Positions 1 to 8,742 of a stretch of DNA of 64,000 bases are shown one piece after another. The number at the start of each line of letters is the position of its first letter. The stretch's first letter is position 1. Source of the DNA: Apiotrichum sp. Y4204. Taxonomy: Eukaryota > Basidiomycota > Tremellomycetes > Trichosporonales > Trichosporonaceae. The stretch covers positions 1 through 64,000 of the forward strand of contig JAMYHL010000019.1 in the NCBI GenBank assembly GCA_025531455.1. The letters run 5' to 3'. The translations under genes were made by a program, and so were the position numbers. The notes below the pieces were generated by a model. It saw nothing but the letters and a program-made list of their open reading frames with translations, searched no databases and had not been told where the DNA came from.

Positions 1-906
1 AGAGAAGGAGCCAGGGCGAGTAACATCACGTGACCCCGGAACTCGAAGGCAGGCGAAGTAACAAGTTACTCGTGACACGAACGGCCTGGGCTTTGACCCC
101 CCCGTCTGGTACCAGGGCAACATCTACCCGCCGATGCAACCCGTTGAAGAATTCATCCGCCAAATCGAGAACGAGTTCCCTCCCCAGACCAATGCAATCA
201 AGATGCAAAACAAGCAGGCGCTTATCGACGAATTCTGCCCGCCCGATGACAGGGACAGCACCGCTCTTCGCCACCTGCTCACCGACCGTATCCGGATCCT
301 TGACATCATCCAGCTCGGTGTTATCCTCAATGCGGAGCTCATGACCCGCCAGCCCCCTGGCCGTCCCCGCCGCATCCAGCTGGATGTCCAGTTCATCGAG
401 GGCTCGTATGAGCGTGTTGACGAGAGACGCGAGAAGAGGTTCCGCGTGAGTCTACCATATGCTGCCAACAGTTGCTGATGATATCAGCAGGCGTTTGCTG
501 TGGCCCTGCGCATGACCGCCGGTCGTGGCATGGTCCACTTCAAATGGGCTGACAATCCCAACTACATTCCGGGTGCAGGCAGAGGTCGTCCTGCTGTGGG
601 CACCCCAACGGTCCGGCAGACGTGCGAGAACTGCAGCAACCGCCGTCTGCGCTGCTGCTACATCCTGGTGCCTTACGTGAGTACTGTTCAGATACTGTTC
701 AGAGTCCAAGCTGACCCAGGTAGTCCGAGGTCAAGTGCTACCCTTGCAAGACCTCGCAATGCTCCCTGCGCATGCCGTCCCAGGCCGAGGAGACGCGTAG
801 CTCCTACACTCGCGCCATGGGCTTCGCGCAGGGCAGCGCCCGCACCTTCGAGCAGTTCCAGGCCCTGCGCGCTGAGGAGGAGCGTACCAAACGCTTCCTC
901 CGCTGA
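1..906 (+). CDS. Zn2Cys6-like cysteine-cluster protein, 5' truncated
   Basis: Three 3' exons can be read: about 66-445, 491-676 and 724-906, ending in TGA. They join in frame through two short GT-AG introns (446-490 and 677-723). A further intron, about 20-65, probably precedes them, so the start lies outside the window. The C-terminal half has a Cys pattern C-x2-C-x6-C-C followed by C-x2-C-x4-C, split by the second intron. It resembles the fungal binuclear zinc cluster but the last spacing is shorter than usual, and it sits near the C terminus rather than the N terminus. No activation domain can be judged. I do not recognise the family. It may be a host regulator or a lineage-specific protein, and the adjacent Crypton begins only about 275 bp downstream. 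Confidence 0.6.
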
Positions 907-1180
907 TGGCTGCTCGCGCGCCTCTCCATTGCGACGGCCCTCGTCGGCTCTTTAGAGCCTTCCCCCGTCGCCTCGCCCGTCTCCGTCGTCCCCATTCCCT
1001 TCCAGGCCATCTATTGCGTCCTACGATGACGCGCTGACCCCTAGCAGCCTGGCTAGGACCGCCAAGGTCAGCTTGTAATGTGTAGAGTTATCTAATAGTA
1101 TGAATGGTGTGTGGCTGTGTTCGAAACGTGTGGCAATAGACTGCTGACTTCGTGACATGAACTCTACATCAAAATTCTAT

Positions 1181-1202
1181 CAAAACTCTAGCCAGAGTTT
1201 TG
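1181..1202. repeat. Palindromic site, copy A
   Basis: CAAAACTCT-AGCC-AGAGTTTTG is a perfect 9-bp inverted repeat with a 4-bp centre. It is preceded by two looser half-sites (ACTCTA and AATTCTAT). It lies just beyond the end of the Crypton C-terminal coding exon and may be its left terminal site. Confidence 0.85.
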
Positions 1203-1211
1203 GGACAGATT

Positions 1212-2062
1212 TCACAATCTCCCAGGATCATTTCTATAACGGAAGGGTGTAGAGCGCGCTCGTGAACTTCTGCGGAGAGGGGCAGGGATCGGATCCGACA
1301 CAGGGACAGGGGCAGCTACTGATGACGTAGTTGGTTCTAGCAGCTCTGCATCTGCCAACGGGGAGGCAAAGCGAACCCTGGGGCCAACAGCTTGTTGAGC
1401 AGCGGCAACATTGCTGATGGCGTTGGGAGGTTCTTCAACGGGTTCTTCAACGGGTTCTTCAACGGGTTCTTCAACGGGTTCTTCAACGGGTTCCTCAACG
1501 GGTTCTTCAACGTGTTCCTCAGGCGCTGAAACGCTGCCGTCATCCCGCATGGGCCTTGACGTGAGCAAAGGAGGTTGGGAAGCAGGGGAGGTTGCTCGTT
1601 TACGTTTGCGCGTCTTTTTTCCTAGGGCAGTACGCATATCTTTGAGGGACTCCTCCATCACCGTTTTGGGGAAGCGGCTGTCGAAGGCAGCCCAGTCACA
1701 GTCGCAGAACTCAAAGGCCTCAACGATCAAGGACCTTTTTGCAAAGACACTGGCAACCTTGGGATGTTTTCGCCACTCGGGAGGCCAATCCTTTAAGGGG
1801 TAAGGATGGCCGGAGATTGGGTTTGCTGTGTTCCATTGTTCAACGACATCCCTAGGGGTTCTCGCCTCGGGCACCTTCGGTGGGGGTCGATCACGTAAAT
1901 CAGGGGGTGTGTTCCGTACAACTGTATGAATGTTAAAAACTCTTTCAAAACTCTAGGAAGAGTTTTTAATCCTTTTTGACTCACCGAGGGGTAACTCAAT
2001 GACCACACGGTCTTGAGGGGGACGTGGTGGCGGAGCAACGGCGCGGCCGATGTCGGATACCA
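1212..2062 (-). CDS. Crypton C-terminal GCR1_C-like DNA-binding region
   Basis: Exon 2062-1985 joins exon 1921-1212 across a 63-nt intron (donor GTGAGT, acceptor TACAG). The joined frame gives a Pro-rich stretch, then a ~60-residue block with WPPEWRKHP, KRSLIVEAFEF and ESLKDMRTALGKK. This agrees in pattern with the GCR1_C domain (R-W-x-x-x-W-R, followed by R-R/K-x-x-I-x-x-I) that many Cryptons carry at the C terminus. It is followed by a basic patch, a seven-fold VEEP repeat and a basic tail. The intron again holds the AAAACTCTAGGAAGAGTTTT palindrome (1947-1966). The splice acceptor at 2063-2065 has a poly-C tract, and the chromovirus begins 18 bp upstream of it. Confidence 0.6.
1429..1512 (-). 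repeat. 12-bp minisatellite coding for VEEP repeats
   Basis: On the plus strand the unit GGGTTCTTCAAC is repeated in tandem about seven times with one or two substitutions. It is in frame with the Crypton C-terminal exon and encodes an acidic VEEP repeat. The unit length of 12 keeps the frame when copy number changes. Confidence 0.9.
1947..1966. repeat. Palindromic site, copy B (in a Crypton intron)
   Basis: AAAACTCT-AGGA-AGAGTTTT is an 8-bp perfect inverted repeat, with a further direct half-site (AAAAACTCTTT) just to its left. The whole cluster lies inside the 63-nt intron 1922-1984. Confidence 0.9.
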
Positions 2063-2082
2063 CTGGGGGGGCGGGACGTTGG

Positions 2083-2558
2083 TGTAATGCGCCACAACGG
2101 CACTCCATCCTACACGCGTATCCCACGTGAGGGACACGCGTACGGTATACCACTAGTCAAGTCCAGTCTCGCCCTGACGATCGTTCGACCAAGTTCGATG
2201 CACCATGTCGATTGAAGCCGACACCGCGTTGCGCCAACAGGGGTTAGCGTCGCAGCAAAACACCATCGCCGAGTCGGCATTCGCCCCATAGGACGAGGGC
2301 CGACTAGTGCGGTCTGAGTACGCCGCACCGCTACCGAGAAGGAGGAACCACGGAACGGTATATAGACCTGAGGATGCAGCGCGACGGATAAGACTCCCCA
2401 GAGTCTTATTCTAGCAAGTGTTACAATAGAGACAACCCGGCTCGGTTCAGATCTAGTTCGACGCACTTCGACGATACTCGTCGAAGTGCTACATCATATC
2501 GGCGACTAGGATTAGGTTCCGGAGACACAGGCACGCGACTCGGTCAACTGCCCTTACA
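2083..2558 (+). repeat. Candidate 5' LTR of the chromovirus
   Basis: The segment starts TGTAA and ends TTACA, a 5-bp inverted pair of the TG...CA type. It contains a TATATA box (2359-2364) and two hairpins (2389-2410 and 2466-2492). Immediately beyond its end is a self-complementary primer-site candidate. Without a 3' copy for comparison the limits are inference. Confidence 0.45.
2359..2364 (+). promoter_or_regulatory. TATA box in candidate LTR
   Basis: TATATA lies about 43 bp before GAGTCTTATTCT (2402-2413), the predicted 5' end of the element transcript. Confidence 0.5.
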
Positions 2559-2560
2559 CA

Positions 2561-2572
2561 AGAATAAGACTC
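2561..2572 (+). other. Candidate self-primer binding site
   Basis: AGAATAAGACTC is the exact reverse complement of GAGTCTTATTCT at 2402-2413, and lies 2 bp after the TTACA end of the candidate LTR. In Tf1-like elements the transcript's own 5' end anneals at this place to prime minus-strand synthesis. I saw no match to a tRNA 3' end here. Confidence 0.45.
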
Positions 2573-2604
2573 TTCACGCGACTTGCGAAGTCGACTTACG
2601 GAAT

Positions 2605-3861
2605 ATGGACAGCTCGACACTGGGTGACGCGGGTCCCTCAACCATGGACTCAACGATAGCGACAGGGGCAATCCCTGACCCTCCCCCCACTCACTCGGAT
2701 GACGATTCGGGGGACGACATCCGCCTGCCGGCCTTTATGACCAGAGAAGCCGGCCGAGGCAAGGGTCGGGCCCCATCCGCGTCTGCCAAGATGGAAGAAA
2801 TGGAACGCATCCTTTCACAATTGGTCCGAAGGGAGGCCCGCCAGAGACAAACGATCGCCGACCTCCAAGGACAACTCCAACAAACCGAACAACGGACTAG
2901 GGATAACCAACAAACACCCAGACGATCACACTCGCCCACGCGATCCCCCTCGAGGGGCCCCTCGAGAGAGGACTTCGACGAGGATCGACGAGAACGGTCG
3001 ACGACCACAGAGGCCCCCCACGCGCGAGGAGTCAACCCACCTGAATACCTCAAATACAACGGAAAGCCGGCCAACCTACGTTCCTTCATATTCGACTGTG
3101 AGGACTATATGGATCTCCACCCCGCGTCTTTCCTAGATGACCGACGAAAGATCATCTTTGTCGGAGCCCTCCTCACCGGAGCCACCAAAGAATGGTACCA
3201 CCAGTACCGGGGCCTACCTTTGGAAGAAAGGCCCTCTTTCATGACCAACTACGACGAGTTCCGCAAAGAACTACTCTCCGACTGGGACGACCCGGACCGC
3301 AAGGCATCGACAGAGAGGAAGTTCATACGTCTCAAACAAGAAACCTCCGCGGCAGCGTACGCGGTGAAGTTCCGACAGTATCTAGCCACGCTGGGCTATC
3401 GCACCTCCGATCGCACCCTACCGGTCATCTTCTACAACGGCCTCAAGGAGGAGGTTAAAGACGACATCTCCCACGAAGGTCGGGCTGAGACGTTTCGAGA
3501 GCTAGTCGAACAAGCCGTCAGGATCGACAACCGCCAGTTCGCTAGAAAACAAGAGAAAGAAGCCTCTCGATCGAGTTCGTCGAAGAACACCGAAAGCGGT
3601 CGATCTACCTCTAAACCCACCAGCAACCGAAATAAAGAGGACCCCCCGGCCAAGGAGACGTCCACGAACCCCAAGCCCCGAGCGCCTAAGGAAACGCTCG
3701 ACGAGAACGGCAATGTGGTCTCCTCGGAGGAGATCACCCGGCGTATGAAGGCCGGCCTCTGCAGACGGTGCGGCAAGCCGGGACACTTCGCCACCGATTG
3801 CAAGACGAGCGCCTCCCCCCAGTCGGGAAAGGAGCAGCCCTCGTCAAACTCCTCGGCCTAA
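2605..3861 (+). CDS. gag: Chromovirus Gag polyprotein
   Basis: A single open frame of 418 residues. The order is an acidic, Ser/Pro-rich N terminus, a coiled-coil segment (about 65-100), an Arg/Ser-rich spacer, a capsid-like region typical of Ty3/gypsy gag (about 145-300, with an F-x-x-E-L-L-S-D-W pattern), a Ser/Lys linker and a CCHC zinc knuckle (CRRCGKPGHFATDC, near 387). It packages element RNA in cytoplasmic particles. The frame is intact although pol is broken, so the particle protein could still be made. It overlaps pol by 94 bp in the -1 frame, which suggests programmed frameshifting in the intact element. Confidence 0.9.
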   Translation: MDSSTLGDAGPSTMDSTIATGAIPDPPPTHSDDDSGDDIRLPAFMTREAGRGKGRAPSASAKMEEMERILSQLVRREARQRQTIADLQGQLQQTEQRTRDNQQTPRRSHSPTRSPSRGPSREDFDEDRRERSTTTEAPHARGVNPPEYLKYNGKPANLRSFIFDCEDYMDLHPASFLDDRRKIIFVGALLTGATKEWYHQYRGLPLEERPSFMTNYDEFRKELLSDWDDPDRKASTERKFIRLKQETSAAAYAVKFRQYLATLGYRTSDRTLPVIFYNGLKEEVKDDISHEGRAETFRELVEQAVRIDNRQFARKQEKEASRSSSSKNTESGRSTSKPTSNRNKEDPPAKETSTNPKPRAPKETLDENGNVVSSEEITRRMKAGLCRRCGKPGHFATDCKTSASPQSGKEQPSSNSSA

Positions 3862-4610
3862 TGGCAGGAGGGCTATTAGGCCCGATCGCCCGAGTCTCCC
3901 TGATATCCAGTACCCCGGAAGACACAGGCGGCGATGATCAGAGAGTATACCTCTACATCACCATATATACCCCGACCGGTCCAGAGGAGTACAAAGCCCT
4001 CGTGGACACCGGCGCCGAAGTGAACCTGATAAATAAGAAACTAATAACATACCATGACCTGAACGATACCCCAAACCTGGAGGCGATGACCATGCAGCTA
4101 GCCGATGGCACCATGGGCCAACGCCTCACCCACCACCTAGTGATCCCGAGCGAGATCGGCCCAACGACGACCCCGATCCGCTACGAGATCGCCGATCTAG
4201 GACCTTACGACATCATCCTAGGAATCCCCTGGCTCCTACAAGCCCGTCCGTTACTAGACATAGGAGCAGGGGACAGGTCCGTCATCTTCCGTGAAGACGG
4301 ACCCACCGACAGGCTAGTAGACGCCTCAACCTTTTATTCCCTGGTGAAAGGAGGTGCCGCATGCGGCGTTCTACTAGACAGCCCCTCAGGCCTCGCCCAG
4401 GCTCGAGTCGCTTCGACGAACATCGTCGAACCCGATCGATTGCCCGACAATGTCCCGCCGGAATTCCGGGAGTTCATGGACGTCTTCAGCGAGGACGCGG
4501 CCGATAAGCTACCGGACCATCGACCGTTCGACCACAAGATTACTCTGGAGGGAGGCGAACAGGCGACCGATCATACGCCTGGCCGCCGTCTCCATGAACG
4601 TATTGTATGA
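3768..4610 (+). pseudogene. pol: Chromovirus pol fragment: aspartic protease, RT deleted
   Basis: The frame is -1 relative to gag. It carries the retropepsin active-site motif (ALVDTGAEVN), a second conserved stretch (DIILGIPWL), and the linker leading to reverse transcriptase (LPDHRPFDHKI). The homology breaks near 4560-4575. It jumps past all RT motifs (no YxDD box) and RNase H into the region before integrase, with a change of frame, so this frame runs into an early stop. Roughly the whole RT/RNase H segment is missing. Any mobility would need enzymes from another copy. Confidence 0.85.
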
Positions 4611-6042
4611 CGATGATGTCCTCCGCGCCCAAGAGTTATGCGACGAAGTTCGACGAATGAAGTCGAATCCGGCCGACCTCCCGCGAGGTTATTCACTGAA
4701 TGGCGACGTAGTGATGTACAACGGCCGGACATTTGTACCGGAGGGCCCCACACGCCTCACGGTACTCCAGGAGGCACATGACTCACCCCTCGCGGGTCAC
4801 CTGGGGATCTATCGCACCATCAAATTGGTCCAGCGCCAATTCGATTGGCCGAAACTGAAAGATGACGTACGGAGATTCAACAAATCATGCGAAACCTGCG
4901 GCCGGTCGAAACCTCGGAGGCACAAGCCGTACGGTCAACTGATGCCCCTGCCAATCCCGGAACAGCCTTGGTCATCCGTTTCGATGGACTTCATCGATCA
5001 CCTACCGAAGAGCTCGAAGTTCGACAGCATCTTCGTCGCGGTCGACAGGCGCACTAAGATGGCAGTCTTCGTCCCCTGCTCCACAAAGATCACTGCTCGC
5101 GAGTTGGCCAAGCTCTACATCCAACATGTCATCGCAAAGCACGGCCTACAGGATTCGATCGTCTCGGACAGAGGCAGCAAGTTCACCTCGGACTTCTGGC
5201 GCGCCATTTGCGCCGGCCTGAGGATGAAGCAAAGCCTGACCACGGCCTACCACCCACAAACGGACGGACAGACCGAAAGGGTAAACCAGGTACTCGACGA
5301 GTACCTTCGAGCGTTTACGGAGGAAATGCCAAACGACTGGGCTGACTTCGTCCCCATGGCGGAGTTCGCATACAACAACGCCCAGCACTCCTCTACCGGT
5401 TTCTCCCCGTTCTACGCGAACTACGGTTATCACCCCAGGTTTTCGGTGCTGAACGGTACCACGGTTAACAAGGATGCTCGATCTTTCCTCGACCGCATTC
5501 GAGACTGTTCGACGAGGATGGTCGAACACTTGGAGGGGGCGCAAGCGGCTCAAAAGCGCTACTACGACGAACGCCATCTACCCCCCCCAGCGTACCAACC
5601 GGGAGACCGAGTGTACCTCACGACAAAGGACACCCCCGTGCGGGACAGGAGCAAGCTCGCCCGACTCTACGACGGCCCTTATACGATCGTAGAGAAGGTT
5701 AACGATAACGCGTACCGCATCAAGTTACCAAGGGGATCCCGCATGCACGACGTACACAACGTCACAAGGCTGGAACCGGCGGACCCGAACACCTTCGAGG
5801 GCCGTGTACAAGACACGCCCGCACCAGTACTCGTCGACGACGAGGAAGAATTCGAAGTCGATCGAATACTCGACTCGAAGAAGTTCCCATCCGGCATCGT
5901 GAAGTACCTCGTGAAATGGACCGGCTTCGATAACCCTCGGGAACGAACATGGGAACCACTGGAAAGCCTGGAGAACTCCATGGACTCGGTACTAGAGTTC
6001 CACGGTAAGTACCCAGAGAAGCCTAGAGCAGAAGGCTTGTAG
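4571..6042 (+). pseudogene. int: Chromovirus integrase with chromodomain (pol 3' part)
   Basis: The frame is open from before the deletion junction to the stop. It contains the HHCC zinc-binding domain (H..H in HDSPLAGHLG, C-x2-C in CETCGRSK), the D,D-35-E catalytic core (Asp in SMDFIDHLP, Asp in IVSDRGSKF, Glu in QTDGQTERVN), the GPY/F module (DGPYTIVEKV) and a C-terminal chromodomain (FEVDRILDSK, YLVKWTGF, TWEPLESL). The chromodomain marks it as a chromovirus and is known to target integration to marked chromatin. All catalytic residues look intact, but translation from gag-pol is cut off by the upstream deletion and frame change. Confidence 0.9.
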
Positions 6043-6221
6043 TTCACATGACATTACACTCTCATTGCTACCACGGGATCTCTCAATGATATATGGAATA
6101 AGGGGGCCAGAGGCGACTCGCACTCTCGCTTGGCACCCCATCAACGGACAATAATATTAGTAGTGCGAGACGCGCCCACAGATGGTCGGGAGGGGGAGCG
6201 CGGACGAACCAAGGGCGAACC

Positions 6222-6721
6222 TACTCGTAAAGGTCGCCGAAGTTCTGGTCAGGGTCGTCCTCGGGACGAGGGTCCTGCATCCTGCGCGCAGTCTCCTTCG
6301 CGGCCTCCTCGTCGGCCTCATTGTCGAGACGGACGGGGTCGAGGGCGGAGGATCCACCGGTGGTGCGACGCGCTTCGGGCGAATTCACCGAATGGATCGA
6401 ACCGGCGCGACGCTCCGGCGTGGTCTGGCGGTACCCAATCCCGAGGCGGGAGGGACCAGCCCCATACGACTGGGCGACAGCATCGGCAAAGGTGTTGCGA
6501 GCCTGCCAACCGATCGGGGCAGCAACGTGACCAAACGAAGTACGGGCGTAGCCCTGCATGACGGCCGCTGTACACGTTAGCTCTTCGACCCCCATCGGCG
6601 AAGACGGTCGATGTTACTCACCAGCTGACAGGTCCATAATGCGGCGCTCCTCGTGTTGCACGCGAACGAACAGGTCTTCCACGTCCGCGTGGTGGAGACC
6701 GAGCAGGATGTCACGAGCGAG
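6222..6721 (-). CDS. Crypton middle exons (between recombinase and GCR1_C end)
   Basis: Two exons, 6721-6622 and 6567-6222, join in frame across a 54-nt intron (donor GTGAGT, acceptor GTACAG). The product includes LFVRVQHEERRIMDLSAA and then GYARTSFGHVAAP, and it ends acidic (DPDQNFGDLYE) at a stop codon or an unresolved splice site. The upstream side is closed by an in-frame TAA at 6722-6724, with no obvious acceptor between. This suggests a frameshift or decay, so the link to the recombinase exons is not demonstrated. Position and strand fit the part of a Crypton protein between the recombinase and the GCR1_C domain. Function is inferred from context only. Confidence 0.4.
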
Positions 6722-7147
6722 TTAGGGGCGAGTGACGATCCTTCTAACTCCACTCCGTCCGGACTTGCGGCGATCCTTTTGCAGTCTCGGAGTCGGAATG
6801 CGGACTCGGCGACGGCGTTCTCTGGTCGTCTACCGGTGGGAGCTCGATATCGGCTTGCCGCGGCGCTGTTGTAAGTGGCTAAGACATGGTACGGCTGCAA
6901 GTATCAGACCTGACGTGCAGTAACATGGCTTAGAGTACAACAGAGAAGTCCGCGCACCTAACACCGAGGGGGTGCGTCGGCGGCGACTACTACGGAGATG
7001 CACTACAAAGCCGTCGGTGTCACGTGATGAACCACGTGACGTCTGCTAGTCGATCGGCAAGGTGGAGGTTGAGGGGATGTCCGCGGCGATCTTGAGCTCG
7101 CGTGGCGTAGATCCGAAGATCCGGAGATCAAAATTCGGGCCTGGCCG

Positions 7148-8081
7148 TTACACGAGGTTCTCATTGTGATGGCAAAGACGAGAAATGAGGATGGTCCAGT
7201 CTCGTAAAGGACCCCGGACGTCGGCCGCTGGTTCGTCCGGGACAGGGTGCAGTTCGTATGCGACGGCATCCGCACGGTCTTGGTTTGTCTTGCGAAAGGA
7301 CAACCACACTTTGACGAACTTGTATTGCTCTCCATGGGCTAAGGGGTGCTCAACATCTAGGTCGATGTCTTTCCGCTTCAACTTGAATATCTCGTCTGTG
7401 CGGGCCATTAACACCCAGCACAACGGAAGATATGCCCTCATGAAGCGTAGCTTGATTTGCGCGATGGTGATCCCCTCGCCGTTCATTTGCATCTTCGCCA
7501 GTTCATGGTCCATCCATTCCGTGCAACGCTTGAGGTCTTCATAGGTTAACGGTAACGCCCTATTCGCCGAGGTTTTGCCTCCTCTAGCTTCCGATCGTTT
7601 GAGTGAAGCCATCACAGTCGCTAATTGGACGGAACCCGCGGGATTTTGTTCAGGGGACTGAGATAAACTCTTAGAAAACTCTAGCTAGAGTTTTTGAACT
7701 CTTACTCACTGCTTGACACTTAGTTTTGTAGTAGAAGGCCATCGCTGATCGAAACTGATACGCGGTCGCCAATCCGGCTTTGTTTGTGATGCCCAGCTCA
7801 GCGGAATCCTCAGAGGGTACATCGCCGGCGCATTTGTGGGCAAGGTAAAGTGCGATAACTTCAGATGACTTCGAAGTCATCCGAGTAAGCGCAGCTTCGT
7901 ACTCGGGGTATTCTGGATGGCCCCACAACGTCGGCAATAGCTTTTGAAGGAATTCTCGGCCGTTTTTTAGGTGCCCGGCATAATGCTTCTTCGTCCTCTC
8001 TGAAATCGAATCATCCATCATGTTGCGCAGGTCGACCGTAAGTTGAGCCAGGTCCACGGGGGCCTCCGATCGTCTTGGCAT
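7148..8081 (-). CDS. Crypton tyrosine recombinase, N-terminal and catalytic-start exons
   Basis: Exon 1 runs 8081-7710 and exon 2 7657-7148, joined in phase 0 across a 52-nt intron (donor GTGAGT, acceptor TCTCAG). The first ~125 residues look like the helical core-binding (SAM-like) domain. After the junction comes LTYEDLKRC and then MARTDEIFKLKRKDID, which matches the box I arginine region of tyrosine recombinases (Arg in A-R-T-D-E). I could not find a convincing H-x-x-R box or catalytic tyrosine before the reading frame closes at 7148. Either more introns follow or the gene is decayed. In Cryptons this enzyme cuts and joins the element by site-specific recombination. The intron carries a perfect 20-bp palindrome (7675-7694). 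Confidence 0.6.
7675..7694. repeat. Palindromic site, copy C (in the recombinase intron)
   Basis: AAAACTCTAGCTAGAGTTTT is a perfect 20-bp palindrome. It is flanked by AAACTCTTA on the left and GAACTCTTA on the right, giving four half-sites in about 40 bp. All of them lie within the 52-nt intron 7658-7709. Confidence 0.9.
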
Positions 8082-8269
8082 TGTCGCTAAGGTTGTTGCT
8101 GGTGGTCGATTGTTATAGAAGGTGAATGGGTGTTGGTGAACTGCGTGGGAATTGGCTTGAGTTGTTGTCTCTCCCTTGGATCAGTTAATCACGTGATAGT
8201 CCTGATGTGGCATGTGGCAGGTGGCAGTTCGGATTTTTTGGTATTTTTGTAAATATTTATTATTCTAGC

Positions 8270-8287
8270 AAAACTCTAGGAAGAGTT
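8270..8287. repeat. Palindromic site, copy D
   Basis: AAAACTCT-AGGA-AGAGTT is upstream of the recombinase start and preceded by ATTCTAGC, as copy A is preceded by ATTCTAT. It is a candidate right terminal site of the Crypton. Confidence 0.8.
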
Positions 8288-8710
8288 AACACGAACAACT
8301 TGGAATGCATAAGCATCTATTTTTGCTAGGACGGATTAGCTACTCCTAGCCCTTCAGTTCCTTGAGCTGAAGCAATAGGAAGCAGGAGGCACAATGGTTG
8401 TCAAATGCCAACATATGAACGGGGACTTTGAGGTTTGGTCTAGACCATTGACATCTGTGCGGATGGTTGTCCCTGTTCACTTTTCTTCTTCGTGTACTAT
8501 GATCCATGTTCAAAGTGATCTGAGTTGCCTGAATCATCTGTACCAAATCCGCAGCCTCGCCAGTAGAGTGCGATAGGAGGTAACGGTGTCTCATAAGATA
8601 TCAGATGTGCGGTGGCCTTCTTTCTTTGCCTTCTGTCTCCAGTCTCGACCTCCTCTGCGCTCCTGCTGTTTAATCCCTCTTCCTCTTCCTCCGCAACCCA
8701 AAAACACTGC

Positions 8711-8742
8711 GAAAACTCTACAAAAACTCTAGCTAGAATTTT
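8711..8742. repeat. Palindromic site, copy E
   Basis: A direct half-site AAAACTCTA is followed by AAAACTCT-AGCT-AGAATTTT, with one mismatch in the right arm. It lies 430 bp beyond copy D and could mark another element end or a solo site. Confidence 0.75.

Larger units (their letters stand above)
2083..6058 (+). mobile_element. Ty3/gypsy chromovirus, internally deleted
   Basis: The element has gag (2605-3861), protease, and an integrase with a C-terminal chromodomain (to 6042). Reverse transcriptase and RNase H are missing. A candidate 5' LTR begins TGTAATG at 2083. I found no matching 3' LTR, so the 3' end may be truncated. The right limit is uncertain: the last identifiable part is the integrase stop, followed by TTACA at 6054-6058. 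It sits inside the Crypton, in the same spot as a Crypton intron. No target-site duplication was found. Confidence 0.75.
1165..8290 (-). mobile_element. Crypton-like tyrosine-recombinase transposon, interrupted
   Basis: Minus-strand exons encode, in order, a tyrosine recombinase N-terminal and catalytic-start region (8081-7148), a middle region (6721-6222) and a GCR1_C-like DNA-binding end (2062-1212). This is the known domain order of fungal Cryptons. A chromovirus separates the middle and C-terminal parts. Copies of the palindrome AAAACTCTAGNNAGAGTTTT lie at both flanks (1181-1202 and 8270-8287). I use these as approximate limits, but a further copy at 8723-8742 could be the true right end. 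Cryptons have no long terminal repeats, so the boundaries are inference. The element is probably inactive. Confidence 0.6.

Noticed and set aside
3768..6042. A working pol gene
   Set aside because: RT and RNase H motifs are absent and the frame changes at about 4560-4575, so it is broken.
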